Assembly (NCBI GenBank): GCA_012842685.1
Contig: DUSI01000049.1
Coordinates: forward strand, 124,001 to 188,000
DNA: 64,000 nucleotides
Direction of reading: 5' to 3'
DNA from: Candidatus Fermentithermobacillaceae bacterium
GTDB taxonomy: Bacteria; Bacillota; Sulfobacillia; Fermentithermobacillales; Fermentithermobacillaceae
Numbering within the stretch: position 1 is the first letter of the stretch; each line of letters opens with the position of its first letter. Of this stretch, positions 8,557-17,477 are shown piece by piece. The translations under genes were made by a program, and so were the position numbers. The notes below the pieces were generated by a model. That model ran no database searches, had not been told where the DNA came from, and worked only from the letters and a program-made list of their open reading frames with translations.

Positions 8557-10548
8557 TCACTCAGTCTGAACCGGATCAATATCGACCAAGACCTTGACGG
8601 AGCTCCTCCTCTGAAGCGCCTCCAGGGCCCTCCCACACTCTGTCGCCAGACTCTCGTGGTCAGGACCCTTCAGGGCCACGTGCCACCTGTAGACTCCCCT
8701 CACCTTGGGTTTGGGAGCCGCAGCCGGGCCAAGCACCGTCACGTCTTCTGCCTTAGAAAGCCTTGACGCGAACTCGGACGCGGCCTCTTTCGCCTTTTCA
8801 AAGCTCCTGCTTTCAAATCTTACCCTGATAAACTTCCCAAACGGAGGGTAGCCGAGCATCCTCCTCATTTGGAGTTCGGTCTCGTAGAAACTCTCGCCGT
8901 CCACTGCTCCCTTGATGGCATGGTGGTCAGGGTTCCTCGTCTGGACCACGAAGGAGCTCCGGTCGCCAAGCCCTGGGTCAAGTAGGTCTTTGAGGTTCGA
9001 CAGGAGCTGGTACGCCCGTTCAGAGGCCCTGAAATCAGGTATGCTCAGGGGCGTATCGGCGGAGAGGACACCGACGAGGCCGACCCGGGGCATCTGGCTC
9101 TGCCCCAAGACGATCTGGGTGCACACGAGGCATCCGGGAGATAGACGCCCGAAGGCTTCCAGGATTTCAGAAGGCCTGGTTTTCCGCGTCACATCCTGAT
9201 CGAGCCTCAGCACTGGTATTCCCGGAAACTTCCTCTTGAACTCCGACTCCACCCTCTCTACCCCGACGCCGGAGAAACGCCAGTTGTGCCCCGAGCACTT
9301 AGGGCACACCACCGGGGCATCTTCCCTGTAACCGCAAGTGTGGCAAGCCATCTCCATCTCTTTCGAATGGTAGACCATGGGGACCCCGCAGCGGGGGCAC
9401 AGTATGACGCTCCCGCAGTCGCGGCACGAAACCTGGGAAGAATCGCCCCTCCTGTTCAGGAAGAGTACCGCCCTGAAGCCCGACTGGAAGGCCGCTTCAA
9501 GCTCTTCCCTCAATGGCTCGGAGATGATGTCGCGCCCGGCCCGGTATTCCTTGAGGTCTATGATCCGGGTACGCGGGATACCAGGTCCCGGGCTCTCTTC
9601 TCGCACGCACAACCACTTGGCGCTCCTTATCCTCAGGAAAGCCTCCACGCTGGGGTAGGCGCTCCCGAAGACCACCCGGGCTCCCATCGCGCCGCGGGCA
9701 AGAGCCACAGTCCTGGCGTCGAAGAACGGCCACTCGACCGCCTTGTGGGAGGGAGACGATTCTTCGTCTAGGACGACGAGCCCGAGGTCCTTGACCGGGG
9801 CGAAAGCCGCCGACCTGGTCCCCGCACCGATCTTCGCTTCGCCCCTCAAGAGGGCCAGCCACGCCGCCCTGCGCGCCAGCCCGGTCGTCTCGGAGCTGAG
9901 GAGGGATACCTCCCCTGGGAACCTCTCTTCCAGCCGTGCGAGAGCACCTTCCAGCACCTTGATCTCAGGTAGCAAGAACAGCACGGCTTTCCCGGCTCTC
10001 AAAGATTCTTCCGCCAGACGAAGATAGTGATGCCACCGGAAGTCCGCGCCGCCCCACACGTAGAGCACTGGAAGGTCCTCTATCTTCCCCCCGAGTCCTC
10101 GCGCGCTCTCGCCACAGTCATCAACCGGCGTCGATGCATGAGGCTGGGCGGAGAGCCACCCCTCTTTCAGGAGCCTGGAAAGAGACTTCTTGGGCACGAC
10201 CGGAGGGTACAGGTAGGACCACGCGGCGGCGGTGGTTGCCAGATGGTAGCGCCCCAAGGCTTCTATGAGGTCCAGGAGCTCGTGAGGAGGAAGAAACGCG
10301 AGGTCGTAGACCTCCTCGATGGCCTTTATGTCCCTGGGGAGTTTCTCTAGGCTCTCGCCCAGCACGTACCCATCCGCCTTCGTCCTAGCGAAGGGGACTC
10401 TGACCTTCGCGCCCCGAGGAAGGCTGATCTCAGCCGGGCAACAATAAGTGAACGCCCGGTCTCCCACCGCCGGCACGTCCACGAGGATATCGTAATACCT
10501 GAGGTCCATCTGCCCTAGGGACACGACCTCGTGTCCCCTAACGCTCAC
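8557..10548 (-). CDS. priA: PriA primosomal protein N', apparently lacking helicase motifs
   Basis: N-terminal YYDILVDVPAVGDRAFTY; zinc cysteines CRDCG, CPRCG, CHTCG, CPKC; LSADTPLSIPDFRASERAYQLL; no GxTGSGKT and no GRAGR. Confidence 0.9.
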   Translation of the reverse strand: MSVRGHEVVSLGQMDLRYYDILVDVPAVGDRAFTYCCPAEISLPRGAKVRVPFARTKADGYVLGESLEKLPRDIKAIEEVYDLAFLPPHELLDLIEALGRYHLATTAAAWSYLYPPVVPKKSLSRLLKEGWLSAQPHASTPVDDCGESARGLGGKIEDLPVLYVWGGADFRWHHYLRLAEESLRAGKAVLFLLPEIKVLEGALARLEERFPGEVSLLSSETTGLARRAAWLALLRGEAKIGAGTRSAAFAPVKDLGLVVLDEESSPSHKAVEWPFFDARTVALARGAMGARVVFGSAYPSVEAFLRIRSAKWLCVREESPGPGIPRTRIIDLKEYRAGRDIISEPLREELEAAFQSGFRAVLFLNRRGDSSQVSCRDCGSVILCPRCGVPMVYHSKEMEMACHTCGYREDAPVVCPKCSGHNWRFSGVGVERVESEFKRKFPGIPVLRLDQDVTRKTRPSEILEAFGRLSPGCLVCTQIVLGQSQMPRVGLVGVLSADTPLSIPDFRASERAYQLLSNLKDLLDPGLGDRSSFVVQTRNPDHHAIKGAVDGESFYETELQMRRMLGYPPFGKFIRVRFESRSFEKAKEAASEFASRLSKAEDVTVLGPAAAPKPKVRGVYRWHVALKGPDHESLATECGRALEALQRRSSVKVLVDIDPVQTE

Positions 10549-10814
10549 ACCAGCGGACCGGATTCACCCGGAGGCCCTTCCTCCACGTTTTCTCGGGCTT
10601 CCGCGGCCGTCTTGTTCCCCCGGTCTCGCTTTGCGAGCGTAACAGCGACTTTGCCTTGCTCTATCTCATGGAGAGCTCGCGTCACCGGCTTTTCGCCGGA
10701 AAGCATCGTGTCCTCTTTCCTGTCCACGATTTCCCTGGCCCTCTTGGCCACGGCGATAACCAGAGCGTACTTTGAGTTCAGCACTGAGCGGTTTAGATCC
10801 GCCTCAGCCACCAT
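10545..10814 (-). CDS. rpoZ: DNA-directed RNA polymerase omega subunit
   Basis: MVAEADLNRSVLNSKYALVIAVAKRAREI...KPVTRALHEIEQGKV; the 10946 start in the ORF track is an N-terminal over-extension into gmk. Confidence 0.9.
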   Translation of the reverse strand: MVAEADLNRSVLNSKYALVIAVAKRAREIVDRKEDTMLSGEKPVTRALHEIEQGKVAVTLAKRDRGNKTAAEARENVEEGPPGESGPLV

Positions 10815-11400
10815 GAGCCGTCCTCCTTTTGGAGCGGGCCCTCTCTCCCGCCACGATGGCGGACAACCTCTCGGTCGCCCGGTCAATATCGGAATTGATG
10901 ATAACATAATCGTAGGCGCTGAGATCGGACATCTCCATTTCAGCACAATCCAGCCTGAGGCGCCTCTCCTCTTCTGTCTCCGTGCCTCTGCCCAGGATAC
11001 GTTTTCTGAGCTCTTCCCTGGAAGGCGGAAGGACGAAGATGAACACGCCTTCCGGATATACCGACCGGAGGGTCCTGGCTCCCTGCACGTCCTTTTCGAG
11101 GATGACGTCCAGGCCTCTCGAAAGGGCCTCCTCGATGGGCTTCCCCGGCGTCCCGTAAAGGTTTCCGTAGACCGAAGCCCACTCGATGAGCTCCTGCCTG
11201 TCCCTCATGGAAACAAATTCTTCCCTGGACAAAAAGAAATAATCCACCCCGTCCTGTTCGCCCGGCCTAGGGGGGCGGGTGGTCACAGAGGGGCAAAAAA
11301 CGATATCCGGATCGCTCGCCAAGAGTCTGCGCCTCAGCGTCCCCTTGCCGCATCCGGATGGAGCAGTTATCACAAAAAGCTTTCCTCTCGACATAGGCAC
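10804..11400 (-). CDS. gmk: guanylate kinase
   Basis: KLFVITAPSGCGKGTLRRRLL, SVTTRPPRPGEQDGVDYFF, YGTPGKPIEEAL. Confidence 0.95.
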   Translation of the reverse strand: MPMSRGKLFVITAPSGCGKGTLRRRLLASDPDIVFCPSVTTRPPRPGEQDGVDYFFLSREEFVSMRDRQELIEWASVYGNLYGTPGKPIEEALSRGLDVILEKDVQGARTLRSVYPEGVFIFVLPPSREELRKRILGRGTETEEERRLRLDCAEMEMSDLSAYDYVIINSDIDRATERLSAIVAGERARSKRRTAHGG

Positions 11401-11418
11401 TTTATTATCTATCTCTAG

Positions 11419-11670
11419 TTACCTAATGTCGTCAAGCCTGGATACAACCGTCTCAGGATTCACGGCGCTGAGCACCACATGTCCCGAATCGGCTACAATG
11501 ACAGCGCGAGTGCGTCGGCCGTGAGTCGCATCCACGAGCATCCCCCGGTCTCTCGCCTCTGCGATGATCCTCCGTATTGGAGCGCTCTCAGGCGATACCA
11601 TGGCGATAATCCTGTTGGCAGCCACGATATTGCCGAACCCGATATTCACCATGCGGATGCTCATGGACAT
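11419..11670 (-). CDS. remA: extracellular matrix regulator RemA (DUF370)
   Basis: [50 protein letters not shown]. Confidence 0.93.
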   Translation of the reverse strand: MSMSIRMVNIGFGNIVAANRIIAMVSPESAPIRRIIAEARDRGMLVDATHGRRTRAVIVADSGHVVLSAVNPETVVSRLDDIR

Positions 11671-11682
11671 CCCCTAATTACT

Positions 11683-11997
11683 TCACTTCTCCAAGAAACG
11701 GGCCAGGAGGGCTTCCCTCTGCCTCTTGCCCAGGCCCTGGACGCGACGGGATTCGTCTATCCCGATCTCCTCCATGATCTTCTCGGCCTTTACCTTCCCG
11801 ACCCTGGGTAGGGACTTGAGAAGGTAAGAGACCTTCATCCTCTGGATGACCGCATCATCCTTGTTGTTGAGGACGTCGGCAAACTTTACGACGCCCTTCT
11901 TAAGTTTGGCCCTGAGCTCAGCCCTCGCTTTCCGCATTGTCTGGGCTTTCTCCAGCGCTTTCTTTTTTTCCGCAGGAGTCAGACTAGGAAGCGCCAT
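11683..11997 (-). CDS. mihF: integration host factor, actinobacterial type (mIHF)
   Basis: PSLTPAEKKKALEKAQTMRKARAELRAKLKKG...LPRVGKVKAEKIMEEIGIDESRRVQGLGKRQREALL (helix-two-turn-helix). Confidence 0.9.
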   Translation of the reverse strand: MALPSLTPAEKKKALEKAQTMRKARAELRAKLKKGVVKFADVLNNKDDAVIQRMKVSYLLKSLPRVGKVKAEKIMEEIGIDESRRVQGLGKRQREALLARFLEK

Positions 11998-12280
11998 GAA
12001 CTTCTCCCTCCTAAGCAGTGTGTTCAGGAACCATGGAATTTTTCTCTATCTAACGCCCACTTTCGGCGATATTCGCTCCATCTGGCAAAATTCCTCTTTT
12101 TACCCCATGATTTAATGCCTAATACCTACTAGAACAACCTAGGCACGCTCCGCGATTTCCAGGGATACTTTGGGTCGAATAAACAGCCGGCTTAGTCCTC
12201 ATATTTACTAAAGTCGCAGCAAAGATACGCCTACGGGCGAGTTTCTTTCGGATCTTGGCTCTTCGGGAGGAATCCTATTC

Positions 12281-13048
12281 GTGAACTGGTTACTCGGGAT
12301 TTCAATACTGATAGTGGCCGGGCTCTTTCTCTCATTCTACTTTCAGAAGACCGGAGGACGGGAGAGAAAGGCCGGAGACGCGCCCGACGACAAGGGCTCT
12401 CTCAGAAAGCGGCCTCTCCGCAAGGACGGCCTATCGAAGGAAGTAGAACTTGCTTGGGAAGCATCGGAGACCATCGAATTCCAGCCCGGAGCCTACGCCT
12501 GGCCGGGCGATGCGTCTGAGCGGGGTGAGCCTGATCCCCACCGGGAAAGAAGTCCCGGCGAAAGCCCCCGCCGAGGGAACTTTAGAGATGAGGAGTACGC
12601 CCTCCCCGAGCGTTATGGACGAGACAGGCTCATCCTCATGGCCCGCGACCCTCAATGGGTCTACGCCTACTGGGAGATAACCCACGACAGGTACAGGAAC
12701 GCCATGGAGAAACACCTGGCCGAGTGGGGGCTGTCGAGACCTGCCCTCAGGCTATACGACGTAACGCCGGGATCGCACAACGGGAGCTACCTGGACGTCC
12801 TGGTTTCAGAAAACGCCGGCGACTGGTACGTGCACGTAGACAGGCCGCGCCACACCCTGGTCGCCGAGTACGGCAGGCTCTACCCTGGCGGATTCATACC
12901 TCTGCTCAGGTCCAACCCTGTGACGCTGCCTCCCTGGAGCCCAGACATGGAGGTAGCCTTGGAATGGTCGGAATCCGACTGGATGAGGCTTTTCGGAAGG
13001 CGGCTCACCGGATACTACGCCTCATCTCCGCTCGTGTGGAGGCAATGA
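12281..13048 (+). CDS. DUF4912 domain-containing protein
   Basis: N-terminal TM anchor, then LMARDPQWVYAYWEITHDRYRNA typical of DUF4912; GTG start after GGGAGG. Confidence 0.82.
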   Translation: MNWLLGISILIVAGLFLSFYFQKTGGRERKAGDAPDDKGSLRKRPLRKDGLSKEVELAWEASETIEFQPGAYAWPGDASERGEPDPHRERSPGESPRRGNFRDEEYALPERYGRDRLILMARDPQWVYAYWEITHDRYRNAMEKHLAEWGLSRPALRLYDVTPGSHNGSYLDVLVSENAGDWYVHVDRPRHTLVAEYGRLYPGGFIPLLRSNPVTLPPWSPDMEVALEWSESDWMRLFGRRLTGYYASSPLVWRQ

Positions 13049-13052
13049 CGAC

Positions 13053-14666
13053 TTGGCGAACCTCGGATATCTCTCTCTGGTGCTCCACTGCCATCTCCCT
13101 TTCGTGAGGCACGTGGAGTACGAGGATTGCCTCGAAGAACGGTGGCTTTTTCAGGCCATCACCGAATCCTACCTTCCCCTGCTCGAGTCTTTTCTCCGCC
13201 TGGCTAGGGAGGGCGTGCCGTTCTCCATAACCGTTTCCCTGTCTCCTCCCCTGCTCGCGATGCTGGACGACGGGCTCCTGAAGAGGCGGTACAAACGCCA
13301 TCTCCACGTAATGCACGACCTGGCGTGCAGGGAATTGTCGCGGCTCAAGGGATCTGAACTCGAGCCCCTCGCGGAGATGTACAAGAGGCGATTTGAAGAG
13401 GCCTACGGCTTCTACGTACAAGAGCTGGGCGAAGACATCCCGGCGGCCTGGAAACGCTTGAGCGACTTGGGGCATGTGGAGCTCATGACCACGTCGGCGA
13501 CCCACGCTTACCTCCCCCTCCTCATACAGGAAGAATCGGTGAGGGCCCAAGTCGCCGTGGGGATCCAGGCATTTGAGCGGCGCTTCGGGGTAAGACCGAA
13601 GGGCTTCTGGCTCCCCGAGTGCGCCTACAGCCCGGAGATCGAACCCCACCTGGCGGAAGCCGGCGTTCAGTACTTCATCCTAGAGACCCACGGGCTCCTG
13701 AGCGGCACTCCGAGGCCCAAATCGGGCTCTTACGCGCCCGTCAGGACTCCTCACGGCCTTTTCGTCTTCGGTCGCGATCCCGACTGCGGGAAACAGGTGT
13801 GGAGCGCCGACGAAGGTTACCCCGGCGACGGCGCCTACCGGGAGTTCCACCGCGACATAGCGTACGAGCTCCCCCTGGAATACCTGGGACGAGCGGTCCC
13901 CGGTGTGCGCGTGCCGACCGGCATCAAGTACTACAGGGTGACGGACAGGCGGAGCGAACACAAAGAGCTCTACGACCCCCAAGCGGCCTCAGAGCGGGCC
14001 AAAACCCACGCCTGGAATTTCGTCTTCTGGAGACATAAGGAAGCCGAATACTGGAGCTCCGTGCTCCGAAAACCTCCCCTCATGACGGCTCCCTATGACG
14101 GGGAGCTCTTCGGCCACTGGTGGTACGAAGGCCCCCAGTGGCTCGAGGAAGTCCTCAGGCTCACGTCTTCTCCGGACGCCATAGTGCGGTCCGTGACGCC
14201 CCAGAAGTACCTTGAAAAGCACCCGCCCGAGGAAATCTTAACTCCCGCCCCGTCCAGCTGGGGCTACAAGGGATACAGCGAGGTCTGGTTGTGCGGCAGG
14301 ACAGACTGGATGTACAGGCACCTCCACGCCTGCCAGGACGCGATGGCCGAGGCCTGTAGAGAGAAGGCCGGAGCCACAGGGACAGTCCGCCGCGCACTCA
14401 ACCAGGCCTTCAGGGAACTCCTCCTGGCCCAGGCATCCGACTGGCCTTTCATCATGACGTCCGGGACGGTTCCCGAATACGCCAAAAGGAGGTTTGCAAA
14501 CCATATCGGACGGTTCATTGCCTTGCTTCGCCAGGCGAAGTCAGGCGAAGTCGACGAGGGCTACCTCCGTGAACTCGAAGAAAGGGACAACATATTCCCC
14601 TTCTTGGACTTCGAGTCTTTTGTTCCCGAAGACGCAAGGCTTCTCCAAGGGACAAAACTCGGCTAG
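13053..14666 (+). CDS. GH57-family 1,4-alpha-glucan branching enzyme-like protein (DUF1957)
   Basis: LVLHCHLPFVRH, GFWLPECAYSPEIEPHLAEAGVQYFILETHG, APYDGELFGHWWYEGPQWLEEVL; TTG start. Confidence 0.9.
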   Translation: MANLGYLSLVLHCHLPFVRHVEYEDCLEERWLFQAITESYLPLLESFLRLAREGVPFSITVSLSPPLLAMLDDGLLKRRYKRHLHVMHDLACRELSRLKGSELEPLAEMYKRRFEEAYGFYVQELGEDIPAAWKRLSDLGHVELMTTSATHAYLPLLIQEESVRAQVAVGIQAFERRFGVRPKGFWLPECAYSPEIEPHLAEAGVQYFILETHGLLSGTPRPKSGSYAPVRTPHGLFVFGRDPDCGKQVWSADEGYPGDGAYREFHRDIAYELPLEYLGRAVPGVRVPTGIKYYRVTDRRSEHKELYDPQAASERAKTHAWNFVFWRHKEAEYWSSVLRKPPLMTAPYDGELFGHWWYEGPQWLEEVLRLTSSPDAIVRSVTPQKYLEKHPPEEILTPAPSSWGYKGYSEVWLCGRTDWMYRHLHACQDAMAEACREKAGATGTVRRALNQAFRELLLAQASDWPFIMTSGTVPEYAKRRFANHIGRFIALLRQAKSGEVDEGYLRELEERDNIFPFLDFESFVPEDARLLQGTKLG

Positions 14667-14681
14667 AAGGAAGTGGTCTAG

Positions 14682-15449
14682 GTGGCGCCGCTGGATACAG
14701 CACAAAACAGCACTGAGAACCTGAGAGAATTCGGCGTTCAGAACCCCCCGGAGCAAAAAAGCAACATCTTCTGCCTTCCCATTATCGGCCAAATAGAAGG
14801 CCACATAGTGCTTCCTTCGCAGAATAAGACCACGAAGTACGAACACGTCCTGCCCCAGCTGGTCGCCGTCGAGGAAAACCCGGATGTGGCCGCGCTCCTC
14901 GTCCTGCTCAACACCGTAGGAGGCGACGTGGAGGCGGGGCTGGCCATAGCCGAGCTCATAAAGAGCCTGTCCAAACCCACCGTGTCTCTCGTCTTGGGAG
15001 GCGGGCACTCCATCGGCGTGCCCGTGGCCGTCGCTGCAAGGTATTCCTTCATAACCGATTCGGCCACCATGACCATACACCCTATCCGCCTGGCAGGGAC
15101 GGTCCTTGGGGTCCCCCAGACGTGCGAATACCTGGAGAAAATGCAAGACCGGGTCATAAAGTTCGTCGTGGCGAACTCGAAGTGCTCCGAGGAGACTTTC
15201 AGGGACCTTATGTTTAGGACGGGGGAACTTGCCAGGGACATGGGTACCGTCCTCGTAGGCAAAGAAGCGGTAAGAGCAGGCCTCATAGACGAAGTCGGAG
15301 GCCTCAGCCAGGCGGTCGCCAAGCTCAGGGAAATGATAAAGGAGGACGCGGAGAAGAAGCATTCATCCGGAGCAAAGGGTCCACCCCCTAGCCTCCCGGA
15401 GATAGACCCTCCCAAGCCCTACGGACCTGAACCGGAGGGGACTTCGTGA
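14682..15449 (+). CDS. tepA: ClpP-family translocation-enhancing protein TepA
   Basis: [36 protein letters not shown], serine motif [11 protein letters not shown]; followed by ylzJ. Confidence 0.9.
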   Translation: MAPLDTAQNSTENLREFGVQNPPEQKSNIFCLPIIGQIEGHIVLPSQNKTTKYEHVLPQLVAVEENPDVAALLVLLNTVGGDVEAGLAIAELIKSLSKPTVSLVLGGGHSIGVPVAVAARYSFITDSATMTIHPIRLAGTVLGVPQTCEYLEKMQDRVIKFVVANSKCSEETFRDLMFRTGELARDMGTVLVGKEAVRAGLIDEVGGLSQAVAKLREMIKEDAEKKHSSGAKGPPPSLPEIDPPKPYGPEPEGTS

Positions 15450-15511
15450 GACTTCCGGGAGCACGGTGGTACGGGGAGCAAAACCGCGATGATGAGAAAG
15501 GACTGCTTCAA

Positions 15512-15772
15512 ATGGTCATCTATACCGTACTTCCCCCTGAACAAGTAATGGGACAAGAGGGAGAGCCGCCTCAGTACTTCACGGTGGATATGGGCGGAAG
15601 GGCTTTCGTCATGGAACTGGTAGGCGGTCAGGCCCGAATCGTAAGGCTCCTGTCGGTCGACCCCAGAGACTACCTGAGGCCGGAGTGGCAGCCGGGGAGG
15701 ATGGTGGGTTTCACCATCCCCGGCACAGAGCTTCCATCGCGTCCATCAAACCCCTCCTGCCTTCCCACGTAA
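15512..15772 (+). CDS. ylzJ: YlzJ-like protein
   Basis: MVIYTVLPPEQVMGQ... resembles YlzJ N-termini; position after tepA; exact start uncertain (ORF open from 15446). Confidence 0.7.
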   Translation: MVIYTVLPPEQVMGQEGEPPQYFTVDMGGRAFVMELVGGQARIVRLLSVDPRDYLRPEWQPGRMVGFTIPGTELPSRPSNPSCLPT

Positions 15773-15809
15773 TTGAAAAGAGAAGTCTCAGGATGCGGAG
15801 GGGAAGAGC

Positions 15810-15974
15810 GTGAAAATCGGCTGCTTGGGAATAATCCTGATCGTCATCGGAGCCTTCATGCTCCTGGGCGGCATCGTCGGCGCCTTCCTGGGGATAGGTT
15901 TTGGGATCGTGGGAGCCGTTTTCCAAGCCGTCTTCGGCACGTTAGGTGCCATTTTCCGGGCGATTTTCCGGTAG
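15810..15974 (+). CDS. small glycine-rich hydrophobic protein (54 aa)
   Basis: Not in the ORF track (under 60 aa): GTG start, GAGGGGAAG SD, reads MKIGCLGIILIVIGAFMLLGGIVGAFLGIGFGIVGAVFQAVFGTLGAIFRAIFR*. Confidence 0.6.
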   Translation: MKIGCLGIILIVIGAFMLLGGIVGAFLGIGFGIVGAVFQAVFGTLGAIFRAIFR

Positions 15975-16023
15975 GCCCACGCAAGACCCTCGTCGCTCTG
16001 GCCCCAGGAGGGCGGGCCTCCGT

Positions 16024-16479
16024 TCACGGGCCCATCAGGTACCTCACCGGGTAGGCTCCGGCTATGGTCACCGGCGTGCCGATCACGACCAGAGGGTATA
16101 TCGTCTCAACGTGCCAGTTGTGCATCCTGATGCAGCCGTTGGAGACATACCCGCCAATGCTCCAGTCCGCGTTCGTACCGTGGATCCCGTAGGACCCGTA
16201 CGGGATGTTGAGCCCTATCCACCTCGAGCCGAGCACTTCCCACCACGGGTTCGGGTCTTTCTCTACCACCATCCACCTGCCCTGGGGCGTCGGCGTCGAA
16301 GGCTTTCCGAGCCCCACAGGGTAAGGACCGTACTGGCGTCCGGCATAGTAGAAAACGAGAGTCCTAGAAGGAATGTCTATATAGATGTGTCCTAGGTCTG
16401 CGGCATACGACCAGAACTCAGGTCTGTACAAAATGATCCCCCGGTAGATGGTATGAGGGAACTCTACGAGACTGTGCAT
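16024..16479 (-). CDS. L,D-transpeptidase (YkuD family)
   Basis: IYIDIPSRTLVFYYAGR...GIHGTNADWSIGGYVSNGCIRMHNWHVETIYPLV. Confidence 0.92.
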   Translation of the reverse strand: MHSLVEFPHTIYRGIILYRPEFWSYAADLGHIYIDIPSRTLVFYYAGRQYGPYPVGLGKPSTPTPQGRWMVVEKDPNPWWEVLGSRWIGLNIPYGSYGIHGTNADWSIGGYVSNGCIRMHNWHVETIYPLVVIGTPVTIAGAYPVRYLMGP

Positions 16480-16513
16480 GCAAGAAGCTGGAAAGGAAGA
16501 CTTACAGCATGCG

Positions 16514-17443
16514 TCAGGGTCTCGCCATCAGGTAGATGAGGGAAATAGCCCCCGCGGCGAAGCAGTAGTACGCGAACTTCCTGAGGCTCCCTTTCCTGAC
16601 GGTCCTGAAAACCACCGAAAGCGCCACGACGCCGGTTGCGAACGCTACCGTAGCGCCGAGCAAGCCCGAGAAGCTTAGTACCTGTTCACCCACGGACAAG
16701 GCCTCCCTAAAATCAAGCAGGGCGCCACCCAGTATAGCCGGAAGGGCAAGCAAGAAGGAAAACCTGGCGGCATCTTCTCTCTCCATGCCCGAGAGGATCC
16801 CTGACGCAATCGTGGCTCCCGATCTCGAGATACCGGGGATCACCGCAACGGCCTGGAAAAGCCCCACCAGGAGGGCGCGCCGCAGGTTCACAGTCGAGAG
16901 GATTTCGCCGTCTCCTTCAGGACGCTCCTTGAGGCCCTTGCGCGGCGTCCTTCTCCGGACACCCCTATCCGCCGCCACGGCAGTTTCGCTTCCGCCAGCC
17001 CTGGGAGGCTTCCCCGGCGCCCCGGGAAAGCCCGTGAAGCCTGCCCGCTCCGTCAGCATCAGGATAAACCCGGTGATAACCAGTCCGAGGGCGGCCACCC
17101 CGCCGGAGCCGAAGGCGGTATCGAGGAAGTCTCCCAACGTGAGGCCCACGGCGGCCCCGGGGACCGACGCGGCAGCTATGAAGCCCACCAGAGTTACGGC
17201 ACGTAGGCGTTCCTCCCTAGAACCGGGCGTAAAGATGCCTCTCGCGAGATGGGCGATCTCCTCCCAGAGCATCACCACCGTGGCAAAAGCCGTCCCCAGG
17301 TGGAGGAGAAGGCTGAGGGACAAGCCCGGCACCGGGAAGCCCAGTACTATAGACCCCAGAAGGAGGTGCCCGGAACTGGACACGGGCAAGAATTCGGTAA
17401 GTCCCTGTATGATCCCCAGTACCACGGCTTGAAAAACGTTCAT
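16514..17443 (-). CDS. uppP: undecaprenyl-diphosphate phosphatase
   Basis: VLGIIQGLTEFLPVSSSGHLLL, AVAVIPGISRSGATI, FSFLLALPAILGGALLD. Confidence 0.95.
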   Translation of the reverse strand: MNVFQAVVLGIIQGLTEFLPVSSSGHLLLGSIVLGFPVPGLSLSLLLHLGTAFATVVMLWEEIAHLARGIFTPGSREERLRAVTLVGFIAAASVPGAAVGLTLGDFLDTAFGSGGVAALGLVITGFILMLTERAGFTGFPGAPGKPPRAGGSETAVAADRGVRRRTPRKGLKERPEGDGEILSTVNLRRALLVGLFQAVAVIPGISRSGATIASGILSGMEREDAARFSFLLALPAILGGALLDFREALSVGEQVLSFSGLLGATVAFATGVVALSVVFRTVRKGSLRKFAYYCFAAGAISLIYLMARP

Positions 17444-17477
17444 CCCAGGTCTCCTCTCCCAACTCGCTCATTGTCCA

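Noticed and set aside
10815-10946. N-terminal extension of rpoZ to 10946
   Set aside because: Residues before MVAEADLNRS overlap gmk coding sequence out of frame and do not resemble omega.
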